Shown: positions 34,279 through 44,374 of the stretch, in pieces
Position numbering within the stretch: the stretch's first letter is position 1
Layout: each line of letters begins with the position of its first letter
Source: Cristatella mucedo
Taxonomy: Eukaryota; Bryozoa; Phylactolaemata; Cristatellidae
DNA: 64,000 nt
NCBI GenBank assembly: GCA_009760855.2
Contig: WPIO01000041.1
Coordinates: forward strand, 2,710,001-2,774,000
Reading direction: 5' to 3'
The notes under the pieces: generated by a model
Told to the model about the DNA's origin: nothing
Seen by the model: the letters and a program-made list of their open reading frames with translations, nothing else
Databases searched by the model: none
Translations under genes and position numbers: made by a program

Positions 34279-35214
34279 TGCACTGGTGCAGCTCTCAGCT
34301 TAGCCGCGATGGGAGCCCTTGCCTAAGAGGGGGGGGGGTCGACTAGGGCGCCTAGTACAGACCCAGCTCCTGACTCACCTAGCTCAGGTTAGAATGGAGC
34401 TTTATGCAGGCGATGCGGTTAGGAGATGGAGCGACTAATGTGGTTGTCTTAGCGGGTTCGACTTGGACAGCTAGTACAAGCCCGACTCCTGGTCTACCCG
34501 CTAAAGTTAGAATGAAGCCTGGTGCAGACGTTGCGGTCAGGATGTGCACCGACTAATATGCTGAAGTAGAAATAGCAGCGGCGCGCGAGGTCAGGAGTTG
34601 AAAGGAGAGAGAATATAATGAGACGAGTGAGAGCTTACTCGGGCAGCTTTGGTAGTCGAGAGAGACTACGCCCCGAGAGCTGAGAGAGCTGGGGTAGTCG
34701 AGCAGGGACTACGCCCCGAGAGCTCAGAGCTGCAGCTTGGTAGTCGATGCGAGACTACGCTTCGAGAGCACGAGAGACGAACCTACGGCGACGAACAGCT
34801 AAGTGTAACTTAGACTGCGCAGTTGTGTTCTGCCGGCTACTCAGTTAGCTGCTCGTATCTTGGGGTGCTGTAGCAACCCGCCTTCGCAATTGCAAGCGAC
34901 GCGCGCATAGGTTAGTGTATTATACGCGGGCTTCGGGAGTTCGCGAAGTTAACTCCGTCAGGCCGGTACGCGGCGCGTAAACGCACAGGGTAGTTGGTTA
35001 TACTCGGGCTTCGGGAGTTCGCGCAGTTAACTCCGTCGGTCCGGTACGCGCCGCGTAAAGCGCTTGCGCCGGCGCGTAACCACTACTAACAGGCCCACAA
35101 TAAACTGTTGCTTTCGGCACCCAGTTGTGGCCGCCTGTGTTTTAACCGCACTGCTGCACTGCATCACACAGTCCACCGGTAGAGAACCGGGGGACGAACT
35201 TCTACGCGGTTACA
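34279..35214 (+). repeat. 5' LTR (936 bp)
   Basis: Starts TGCACTGGTGCAGC and ends GCGGTTACA. It contains a G-tract (34329-34338), three GTAGTC...GACTAC hairpins (34652-34758), two diverged copies of a TATACTCGGGCTTCGGGAGT unit with GGAGTT...AACTCC hairpins, and AATAAACTGTTGCTTTCGGC near 35099, a plausible polyadenylation signal. Confidence 0.93.
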
Positions 35215-35216
35215 TT

Positions 35217-35234
35217 TGGTGACCCTGCTTTTGA
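35217..35234 (+). other. Primer binding site candidate
   Basis: TGGTGACCCTGCTTTTGA lies 2 nt after the 5' LTR and begins with TGG, as expected for pairing with a tRNA CCA end. The tRNA is not identified. Confidence 0.6.
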
Positions 35235-35271
35235 TTCGAAACACTTGCAACGTTCTTGATTGGACGTGGGG

Positions 35272-36729
35272 ATGGCGTCGTTTAACGGTTCGGGGCTATT
35301 GAATAACTCCGGCCCAGCGTTCGACATTCTGCAGGCGAGCATAAACGATCGCGCTATTTTTGCTTCGATCAGTCGCTATTTGACTGAGCGTTTACGCGTG
35401 CTTGAGGAAGAGAACGCGCAGCTACGCGCGGCGGCGGCTTCGCGGGTTAGCCGCCCCAGCGCCAGCACACCAGCCGGGTCGGTAACTTCGCCGCCGACCG
35501 GCACCCCGCCAGCTGCGCCGCACGGTGCTCCGACCGTACTTCCTTCGCCATCGCAGTACGCGGTCGGTCTCTTACCGCACCCGTAGGGGTATGCTGCGCC
35601 CACCGCCTTGCGACGCGCCGAAGGTTACGCCCCATACGTTACGACGTGCCCGGCAGGAGTCGCTCCGCCGCACGCTGCTCATGCTTCGCACGCTGCTCAT
35701 GCTTCGCACGCTGCGACCGCTATCTTTCCTTCACCCCGCGCGGAGCCTTTTTCTGCTAACCCTGCTTCCGGTGGCGCGGCAAGCTATCCGCGGCCGGACC
35801 ATTCGGAAAAGCCACAGGCGCACTCGGACGCCGCCCTTATTTTCGCGCCGGCGGCTAATGCGAGCGGAGACTACGCCCGACCTGTCGCTACCCCGCGCGC
35901 TGAGCAGACTCCTCGCACGGCTGAGCCGGCATTGCCGAGCCGGATCTTCGTTGTGCCCGCACCCACAGCCTCATTTGACGGGAGCGTAGAGGCCTCACCG
36001 CTGCAACTGGCACCTTTCCGGGGGGACCTGACGGACTCCTTCCCAAGGTTGATCAGCGACTATGAGGTACTTTCTAGGTCCTGCGGATGGTCTCCGGACC
36101 TTCAGCTATTGCGCTTGGGGGCATATTTTCGCGGCCGAGCGCTCGACGTATATTGCTCGGTCTATGAACGGCTCTGCGCTGAGCCAGGCCAGCGATGTAC
36201 ATTTGAGGAAATGAAAGGTGAACTGGTGCGAACGTTCACCGCTGGCGTGCGTCGCGATGCTGCTCGCGGGGCCCTACACGGTTGTCGCCAGGGCGCTTCG
36301 CAAAGCGTTTATGATTTCTATAGACACCTTGTAGATACTGCAGCCGTCGCTTACCCTACTACTCCGCAGGCGGACCGTGACGCTATGGTCCTCTCCTTGT
36401 TCATTGGGGGCCTTCATCCCGACATTAGCGGCGCCGTCTTTGCCAAAGACTGTGCCTGCCTAGACGAAGCTCTAGCTTTCGCTGAAAGATGCGAAGCCAA
36501 CCCTCGCTTCTTCAGTCGCGGGGCTGCTTCTGCCGTGCACGCCGGCGACCAAGGCCGCCCATACCCACGAGGAAAGGATAGGGCCCCTACTTCGCGCGAT
36601 ATAGAGAGTAAGGTGGATGCATTGGCCGGGCAAATGACCAAGGTGTGTGACCTGCTTGCCGAGGGGAAGAGGGAAAACTTCGACCCCACCCGTAGACAAT
36701 CGTACGAGCCCCCGCCCGGCGCCGCGTAA
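35272..36729 (+). pseudogene. gag: gag (capsid region), interrupted by an in-frame TAG
   Basis: The first ATG in frame is 35272 (MASFNGSG). The frame runs through a helical stretch (RYLTERLRVLEEENAQLRA) and a Pro/Ala-rich linker, meets TAG at 35584-35586, then stays open to 36729. The later part carries the capsid-like region (LAPFRGDLTDSFPRLISDYE, YDFYRHLVDTAAVAYP, FIGGLHPDISGAVF) and a helix (IESKVDALAGQMTKVCDLL). The zinc knuckle lies in a different frame. Function by family: virus-like particle formation and RNA packaging. The single stop is probably a mutation; readthrough cannot be excluded. Confidence 0.8.
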
Positions 36730-37222
36730 GCCCTTTAATTCTTCATCCGGCTTCCATACCAAGGAAGGCCGCCCCCTCTGCAGGATTTGTTCCAAACCAG
36801 GCCACACCGCTGGTAACTGCCCACAGGCCGACCTGACCATCGGGCGTAGGCCATTCGCACACAACAGTCGGCGGTCCGACGACCGGGTGCAGGCTGCCAT
36901 GGGTCACAGGAATGGCTGGGCGGACGCAGGACGTGGCAGGCCGTTCCATTACGAGTCGGCTGATCGAAGCCCTAGCGAGCCAGTACGCTACAATCCAGGT
37001 GGTTCCCCTCCACACCTTTCGGCCTGGCAACCCCATGGGCCGGAATCTTCCGGTTCTCTTGGTGGGAGTAGGGACGCGAACTATGCTTCGGCTGGGTGGA
37101 TACCTTCATCCTCGACCGGCGTCCAGACACAGCCTATGGCTGGCCAGGTATCTGAGAGCGGTTTTGGTCGGGATGGCTGCGGTTTCTGGGACGCTCGGTC
37201 GGCACCGTCTCAACAGGAGTGA
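36647..37222 (+). pseudogene. Nucleocapsid segment with CCHC zinc knuckle
   Basis: Reads in the next frame relative to gag, overlapping its end. LCRICSKPGHTAGNC is a classic C-x2-C-x4-H-x4-C knuckle (about 36779-36820), followed by an R/G/S-rich low-complexity tail ending SAPSQQE. It shares its frame with pol but is separated from it by TGA (37220-37222). Role by family: binds genomic RNA. The frame change and stop may reflect programmed shifts or decay; I cannot tell. Confidence 0.72.
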
Positions 37223-37237
37223 CTAGCACGGGCGCCG

Positions 37238-40200
37238 ATGCGGCATGAAGCCGTGGACACCGCCCCCCCCCCCGCCCCACACACCATCGCCCCACACACC
37301 ATCGCGCTGGTGAAGGTGAATGGTGTCCTGATCCCTGCACTATGGGACACCGGTGCGAATATTTCCTTGATATCGGCCTCCCTCGCCCAACGGTTGTGTC
37401 TCCCCTTATCGATGGTGTTTGTTCGGGCCTCCAGTATAACGGGTTCTACCCTACCTATAATCGGGGCCGTGACAGCGAGCGTGCAAGTGGGAAGCATCAC
37501 CCGCGAGCACCAATTTTATGTCACCACCGAGTCTCTGCAACCGCTGCTGCTGGGTACCAACTTTCTTGCTACTCTCCCGCCCGTCACGTACGACTATAGG
37601 CACGGAGCCGTGCAGGTGGGTGACCACCATCTACCGCTTGTAGGTCCCTCTGAGGCTGTACCTCGTCCGCGCCAGGTGTGCCTTGCGACAGACATCACGA
37701 TTGCCCCACGCTGCCAACGCTTACTGCAGGGCGTAATGGAGGGACCCCCTACATTAGGTCTTCTCCTTTTCGAGGCAAATGCTGACCGACTTAATGGTAA
37801 AGGGCTCACAGCTGCTCGGGCCGTGGTGGCTCCGATGGGCGGACTTCTGCCAGTTAGAATCTTAAATATGTCAACATGTTCGGTTTTTCTGAAAAAAGGG
37901 ACCTGCCTCGGCTTCGCTGAACCGGTGTTCCCTGCCGCCGACTCTCCTGACAGACGGCCCCCCACCAACCGCGTGGGCTTCGTCGGTACGGATAGTGTGC
38001 AATTCAACCTATCCCAGTCGGATCTCTCTGAGACCCAGAAAAGAGCCCTCACTCAATTGTTGTCGACCTTTTGCGATGTATTCGCGACCAACAATCTGGA
38101 CCTGGGCCTAATGGACTCTGTCACCCACAGGATTGACACTCGCAACGCAGCGCCTATTCACTGTAGGCCGTATCCGGTCCCCCAGGCCCTGCGACACGAA
38201 ATTGTCCATCAAATCGACGAAATGTTGGAAGGAGGAATCATTGAGCCCAGTGTTGGCCCGTGGTCCTCTCCTGTCATCCTGGTGAAGAAGAAGGATGGTA
38301 CTTACCGGTTCTGCGTAGACTATAGGAAGTTGAACTCGGTCACTGTTAAGGACTGTTATCCGCTACCTCGACCCGATGAGGTCAGCCAGTTGTTGGGTGG
38401 GGCACACTACTTTAGTACGCTAGATTTAGCATCGGGATATTGGCAGGTTGCTGTTCACCCCGACGATAGACAGAAGACTGCGTTCACCACTTATCGAGGG
38501 AAATTCCAATTTTTGAAAATTAGTTTCGGGCTATGTAATGCGCCTAGCACATTTCAGCGTGCCATGGACTATTGTCTAGCCAATCTCAACTGGTCCGAAT
38601 GCCTTGTCTACCTAGACGACATTCTGATATTCTCGAGAACCTTTGAGGACCATTTGTCGCGTCTGTCGATAGTCTTGGAGCGCCTACGCTCCAATGGTCT
38701 TAAGGTAAAACCGTCAAAATGCCAATTCGCGCGGCAAACAGTACGCTACCTTGGGCATATGTTGTCATCTGCCGGGATGCGGCCAGACCCCGAGAACGTC
38801 GCCAAGGTGAAGGCATACCCGCGACCACACTCGCTCGCCACAGTGCGTCAGTTCCTGGGGTTGGCGTCATACTATCGCAAGTTTATCCCTGCTTTTGCTA
38901 AAGTGGCTACACCGTTGACCAATCTGCTCCGCAAGGCCAAGCGTTTTGAATGGACTGCAGATTGCAAACAAGCATTCGCTGTTCTCCGGGACCATCTGAG
39001 TAGGGAGCCGGTTCTTCGATTTCCAGATTTTTCAATACCCTTCGTGCTCTGCACTGACGCAAGCGCAGCTGCTGTAGGGGCAGTGCTAGGACAAGTAGTT
39101 GATGGCAAAGAGCACCCCGTCGCCTACTACAGCCACGTCTTAAACGATACCGAACGCCGTTATTCGACTGTCGAACGAGAGGCTCTTGCGGTAGTGACTG
39201 CCGTACGCCACTTCTGCGGGTATCTGTATGGACACAAGTTCTTGGTCCTCACCGACCATCAACCACTCGTATGGGTCCTGCGAGGCAACCATGACTCCAA
39301 CCGCTTGGCTCGGTGGGGTCTTGAATTGCAGGAGTACGACATGGAGGTCCGGTACCGTTGCGGCAAGGCTAATTCCAACGCCGACGCCCTCTCGCGTGTT
39401 CCTACTGAACCGGAGCATCAAGTAGCTAATGCTGTTATGGCCGCTGTGGCTGACCCAACCTTCGTCCGCGAGGCTCAAAATTGTGATCCGTTGCTGTACT
39501 GTGTACTGGCCACGTTACAGGGCCATGATCGAAGCAACTGCTCTGCTGAGCATATCCGCTATGCCAACGCTGAGCTGGACATGTTTGCAATCATGCCGAA
39601 CGGCTGCCTTTACCGAAAGGATCCAGCTCGGCGAAACAGGCAACTAGTTTTACCGGCTCACCTGAGGGAATGCGTCTTGCGAGAATGCCATGCCGGCCTC
39701 TTTGGAGCTCATCTAGGGCGACAGAAGACGCTTAAAAAAATTCAGGATAAGTATTTCTGGCCAAGCATGACCGAGGACGTCGCTACCTGGGTGAGGACGT
39801 GCGTTTCATGCCACACTAGAAAGCCCCCAAAGGAGAGGGCTCGGGTGCCCCTCCAAAGCATCCCCGTAGAACGACCGTGGCAGAGAGTCGCCATGGACAT
39901 CGTGCAGATGCCTGTCTCTGGAGCCGGAAACCGCTATCTGTTGGTGATGACCGACTGTTTCACCAAGTGGCCAGAGGTTCGCGCGATTCCCGACCAAACG
40001 GCCTCCACGTGTGCACGCGTGTTCGTTGAGGAGATTGTATGCCGACATGGCGTACCCGAGCAAATCCTCTCAGATCGTGGTGCTAATTTCCTTTCTCGAA
40101 TGATGGAACGCGTGTGCCGCCTACTCTCTGTTGAACGGCTCCATACATCCCCGTATCATCCTCAAACAGACGGTCTAGTTGAACGTTTTAATCGTACGCT

Positions 40201-40426
40201 GGTAGAGATGCTCTCTATGTACGTGAGGACGGACCAGCGCGACTGGGATACGTATGTGCCCTACGTACTTTTTGCTTACCGCACGAGCTATCACGATTCG
40301 GTTCGGTGCACGCCTTTCTTCATGGAGCATGGGAGGGAGGCACGGCTACCCGTAGACCTGGTCTTGCCAGTCGACGATCCTTGTGACCCAGTGGACGATT
40401 ACGCGATCGCGGTCCGTGATAAACTC
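37238..40426 (+). CDS. pol: pol: protease, reverse transcriptase, RNase H, integrase
   Basis: About 1063 codons, uninterrupted. Protease: LWDTGANIS (Asp about residue 37). RT: KKKDGTYRFCVDYRKLNS, SFGLCNAPSTFQRAMD and catalytic YLDDILIFS (residues about 458-461). RNase H: LCTDASAAAVGAVLGQ (Asp about 607), EREALAVV and LTDHQPLVWVL. Integrase: HHCC-like H..H..C..C (CVSCHTRK), then D887, D946 and E982, with 35 residues between the last two (D,D35E). All main catalytic residues are present, so this block looks intact. The integrase C-terminal domain is replaced after VRDKL by a second gag-derived block. The ATG at 37238 is used for convenience; translation is probably from a gag-pol fusion. Confidence 0.92.
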
Positions 40427-41140
40427 ATTGGGGGCCTTCATCCCGACATTAGCTGCGCCGTCTTTGCCAAAGACTGTGCCTGCCTAGACGAAGCTCTAGC
40501 TTTCGCTGAAAGATGCGAAGCCAACCCTCGCTTCTTCAGTCGCGGGGCTGCTTCTGCCGTGCACGCCGGCGACCAAGGCCGCCCATACCCATCAGGAAGG
40601 GATAGGGCCCCTATTTCGCGCGATATAGAGAGTAAGGTGGATGCATTGACCGAGCAAATGACCCAGGTGTGTGACCTGCTTGCCAAAGGTCAGAGGGGAA
40701 CCCTCGAACCCCCCACAAAGCAGTCGTATCAGCCGCGAGGTAGGCCGTTCGTACAGAACAGTCGGCGGCCCGACTACCGGGTTCAGGCTGCCATGGGCTA
40801 CAGAGATAGATGGGTGGACGCAGGACGTGGCATAACGTCCCAGTACGGGTCAGCTTATCGAAGCCACGGAGAGTACGGGCCACCATACCCCAGTCGCGAG
40901 GGTTCACGGCCACACTCGGGGGATTGGCGATCATTCGGGTCGGTGTCGCCCGGTTCTCTTGGTCCAAGTGGGTACGTGGGCCGTGCTTCGGCTGGTTGGG
41001 CACCTTCGCTCTCGACAGGCGTCCATACCTATCCCAGGGCTTACCAGGCCTCTGAGAGTGGTTTCGGTCTTCATGGCTACGGCTTCCGGGAGGCTCGACT
41101 GGCCCGCCACAACAGGAGCCACTACCGCCGGCGCCGATGA
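40427..41140 (+). CDS. Second capsid-C-terminal/nucleocapsid-like block fused in frame to integrase
   Basis: After VRDKL the frame continues IGGLHPDISCAVFAK... This repeats gag 36403-36720 almost base for base at first. It then diverges to a version without the zinc knuckle: the CRICSKPGH region is absent, and QSYQPRGRPFVQNSRR is joined directly. It ends SHYRRRR at TGA 41138-41140, which overlaps the ATG of the second protease ORF (ATGA). Source is probably a related element. Product role unknown; it may be non-functional. Confidence 0.85.
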   Translation: MGGLHPDISCAVFAKDCACLDEALAFAERCEANPRFFSRGAASAVHAGDQGRPYPSGRDRAPISRDIESKVDALTEQMTQVCDLLAKGQRGTLEPPTKQSYQPRGRPFVQNSRRPDYRVQAAMGYRDRWVDAGRGITSQYGSAYRSHGEYGPPYPSREGSRPHSGDWRSFGSVSPGSLGPSGYVGRASAGWAPSLSTGVHTYPRAYQASESGFGLHGYGFREARLARHNRSHYRRRR

Positions 41141-41580
41141 GGCAGGAAGTGGTGGGCACCAGTGCCCATGCACCGCACACTCTTGCACCGGTGATGGTGA
41201 ATGAGGTGCTGGTTACCGGACTTTGGGACACAGGTGCCAATATCTCACTGATGGCGGCCTCTTTTGCCCGCAAGCTGTGCCTTCCCTTGTCGATAGAGTC
41301 AGTTCGGGCGTCCAGTATCACGGGTTCTTCCCTGCCTATAATAGGGGCCGTGACAGCGAGCGTGCAAGTGGGAGGTATCACCCGTGAGCGCCAATTCTAT
41401 GTCACCACCGAGTCTCTGCAGCCGTTGCTGCTGGGAACTGACTTTCTTGTCTCCCTGCCGCCGGTCACCTACGACTATGGGCGTGGAACCGTGCAGGTGG
41501 GTGACCACCATCTACCACTGGTGGGTCACTCGGAGGCTTTAGCTCAGCCACAACAGAGCCCCCCCCCCCCCCCGAGCTAA
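41137..41580 (+). pseudogene. Second protease domain (partial, ends at a C-tract)
   Basis: MRQEVVGTSAHA... with GLWDTGANISLM (active-site Asp) and LLLGTDFLVSLPPVTYDY. Similar but not identical to the first protease (37238 onward). The ORF runs into a 13-C tract near 41559-41573 and a stop. The RT that normally follows is absent. Confidence 0.82.
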
Positions 41581-42046
41581 GGTCAGGCAGAGCAGTTCGC
41601 CGAAGCTGGTGGATGCGCAGCTAGGCATAGTAGGCAAAACTAATGCCAGTGTTTCAGTTGCAGGCGACGATAAATCGACGCCGAGGCCTCGGACTCGTCC
41701 ACATCAACCACGGCCAACCGGCTTGGATGCGAACATTCCCACGGTTACTAGGTTCTCGGTTGCGACGCCGCCAGCTGTGGACCCGGCTCCACCACAGTTT
41801 CGCGGCAGCGATGCGGCTCTGCCGGAGCCAGCTTCACAGACAGGTCACCATATCGGGGCCGCTACTCGCAGCATACATGAAGGTGGAGCGATGCGTCCGA
41901 ACTCTCGCCCTCTGGCCGAGCGGCAGGGCGACCCAGAAGACGACGACCGCCGTTCTTCAACTGTGCATGAGGATAACCTATACTATTTGCAGCGCCGCGA
42001 CCGCGAGCGTAGGCCTAATCCTCGATATCGAGATATGTGGTGCTAA
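41575..42046 (+). other. Pro/Arg-rich C-terminal tail of the retrotransposon ORF
   Basis: Open frame after the C-tract (RAKVRQSSSPKLVDAQLG ... QRRDRERRPNPRYRDMWC, stop at 42044-42046). No known domain. Its position before the purine tract suggests it is the natural C-terminal tail of pol. No ATG is required. Confidence 0.5.
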
Positions 42047-42203
42047 TGCAAGGCCTCCGGAGCGTTGCATTAACACCACCCCGGAAGGGCCAAAGTGTCG
42101 GATCAGTCCATTGAGGGGCTCCATGCTTTTTTTTCCCACTTGGGCCAGTGGTTTTTTTTTAACGCCGGACCCCGGACTGATCAGATACGAGGCCGTATCT
42201 CGC

Positions 42204-42215
42204 GAGGAAGGAGAG
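42204..42215 (+). other. Polypurine tract
   Basis: GAGGAAGGAGAG three bases before the 3' LTR; the expected plus-strand primer. Confidence 0.7.
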
Positions 42216-42218
42216 TAA

Positions 42219-43117
42219 TGCACTGGTGCAGCTCTCAGCTTAGCCGCGATGGGAGCCCTTGCCTTAGAGGGGGGGGGGGGTCGACTAGGGCGCCTAGTAC
42301 AGACCCAGCTCCTGACTCACCTAGCTCAGGTTAGAATGGAGCTTTATGCAGGCGATGCGGTTAGGAGATGGAGCGACTAATGTGGTTGTCTTAGCGGGTT
42401 CGACTTGGACAGCTAGTACAAGCCCGACTCCTGGTCTACCCGCTAAAGTTAGAATGAAGCCTGGTGCAGACGTTGCGGTCAGGATGTGCACCGACTAATA
42501 TGCTGAAGTAGAAATAGCAGCGGCGCGCGAGGTCAGGAGTTGAAAGGAGAGAGAATATAATGAGACGAGTGACAGGGCGGAGGGACAGCTTTGGTAGTCG
42601 AGAGACTACGCCCCGAGAGCTGAGAGAGCTGGGGTAGTCGAGCAGAGACTACGCCCCGAGAGCTCATGGCTGCAGCTTGGTAGTCGATGCGAGACTACGC
42701 TTCAAGAGCACGAGAGGCAAACCTACGGCGACGAACAGCTAAGTGTAACTTAGACTGCGCAGTTGTGTTCTGCCGGCTACTCAGTTAGCTGCTCGTATCT
42801 TGGGGTGCTGTAGCAACCCGCCTTCGCAATTGCTAGCGACGCGCGCATAGGTTAGTGTATTATACGCGGGCTTCGGGAGTTCGCGAAGTTAACTCCGTCG
42901 GTCCGGTACGCGGCGCGTAAACGCACAGAGTAGTTGGTTATACTCGGGCTTCGGGAGTTCGCGCACTTGCGCCGGCGCGTAACCACTACTAACAGGCCCA
43001 CAATAAACTGTTGCTTTCGGCACCCAGTTGTGGCCGCCTGTGTTTTAACCGCACTGCAGCACTGCATCACACAGTCCACCGGTAGAGAGCCGGGGGACGA
43101 ACCTCTACGCGGTTACA
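42219..43117 (+). repeat. 3' LTR (899 bp)
   Basis: Matches the 5' LTR closely but lacks about 40 bp in the second GGAGTTCGCGC unit (near 42965, where CGCGCA joins CTTGCGCC), and has small differences near 42568-42615. Ends GCGGTTACA. Confidence 0.93.
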
Positions 43118-43400
43118 GTCTTGATGTATCATGTTTTTGGTAATTAAGGTGCTTCGGCGCACGAGGGGGCAAAGCCACTGGTGACTAGTAGCAATACTAG
43201 GCCAATGGGCGGACTGCATCCTGGTTGGCCAGTTAGGTTAGTTAACGCCCGAAGGGCTGAAGAGCCACCGCACGAGCTTGGCCCGTTCAGGCAACGCCCA
43301 AAGACTCCGAGAGCCACCGCACGTCGCTGTATGATAGGTTGCTCCACGACAGTTACGTTACTGAACGTAGGCTCACACTTAACCACGGAGCCGATGATGT

Positions 43401-43603
43401 TTTCTTCTAGTGAATACTAGGTCATTCTGGAGCAGCAGTGTACATCCACACTTCGTCTAGATGCTACTTTCTTCTAGTGAATTCTAGGTCATTCTGGAGC
43501 AGCAGTGGACATCCACACTTCGTCTAGATGCTACTTTTTTCTAGTGAATTCTAGGTCATTCTGGAGTAGCAATGTACATCCACATTTCGTCTAGATGCTA
43601 CTC
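43401..43603. repeat. 67-bp tandem repeat, three copies
   Basis: TTTCTTCTAGTGAATNCTAG begins copies at 43401, 43468 and about 43535. Each copy ends TCGTCTAGATGCTAC. The third copy is slightly diverged. Confidence 0.93.
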
Positions 43604-43639
43604 GAGATAGGCTGTCCGAAGCTCATCTTGATGGATATG

Positions 43640-44370
43640 TTTTTTAATATCTAAGTCACACTTGGTTTGCCCATATATGATAAGTTGGTTTTATTGTCAT
43701 GTAATTCGAGAAAATTTGCTGCCATCCAAGCGTGAATATCTGTAATACATGCAGCAAGGGAGTAGAGCGAGCTTGACGAGCTGGTAGCCAGGGAGGAATC
43801 CAAGCAGAGGCACGGCTGTTTGTCGTCTGCATAAAAATGAAAGACTGCACAGTACTTGGCGATTACATCGGCAACAAGGAGAGTGTTAATTGCGAAAAGA
43901 AGTGTCCCGCTTTGGGTGCGCCTGCTGTTGTTGTAATAAGCGAGAACGCCCGATGCAGCTGTTTGATTCATCGAGCTCTCGTACGCGTAGGGTTTGAGAG
44001 AAATACAGAATGAGTCTCTTTTAATCGTTCACGTCCTCGCTTGTGCCTCCGCGAGACTGGAGTCGCAGCAAGACATGAACCACGCACAGAGGTACCCAAC
44101 ACTTGAGAGACTCCTTGGACTATTGTTGTTATTTGCTCAAGATCAGCACAGCTCGTCGCTGGCATCGGTGCTCTGGAGTCTCCCACTGAGCTAGGACCTA
44201 AACCATTGTGGTGCTGTGCAAGTGATGCACAAGCGAGATGAGAGACACTTGGAATGGCCTTGGTAATCAGTAGAATTGAACTCTCCCGAAGGATTAAGCA
44301 AAACCAGCAGAGAGACGTTCTCTAAGTCTGCAGTCCTCAGAACGTCGTTTTACATCCAAAGCAGTCTGGC
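43640..44370 (-). mobile_element. LINE family-1 RT fragment, degenerate
   Basis: Minus-strand: AANFLELHDNKTNLSYMGKP, FHFYADDKQPCLCLD (catalytic YADD retained, about 43830) and LLVADVIAKYCAV. Further upstream, CTCCCACTGAGCTAGGACCT and CTTAGAGAACGTCTCTCTGC correspond to the motif A region. A foreign stretch (about 43905-44165) splits it. Confidence 0.75.
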
Positions 44371-44374
44371 TGCT

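Larger units (their letters stand above)
34279..43117 (+). mobile_element. Ty3/gypsy LTR retrotransposon with a duplicated, chimeric gag-protease block
   Basis: Seen: LTRs at 34279-35214 and 42219-43117 (TG...CA), primer site at 35217, purine tract at 42204-42215. Order: gag, CCHC zinc knuckle, protease, RT, RNase H, integrase, then a second capsid-C-terminal/nucleocapsid-like/protease block, then a Pro/Arg-rich tail. Known: normal gypsy elements end after the integrase C-terminal domain (plus env in some). Here that region is missing and the second block takes its place. No env-like ORF. Breaks: TAG in gag, frame changes around the two nucleocapsid-protease junctions, and a C-tract frame change near 41560. 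Flanks AGAGG and GTCTT do not match, so no target-site duplication is visible. Clade not determined. Confidence 0.92.

Noticed and set aside
40611..41381. 256-codon minus-strand ORF
   Set aside because: Antisense shadow of the GC-rich gag-like and protease block.
41609..42046. env-like ORF at the 3' end of the gypsy element
   Set aside because: No signal peptide, transmembrane segment or cleavage motif; better explained as a pol tail.
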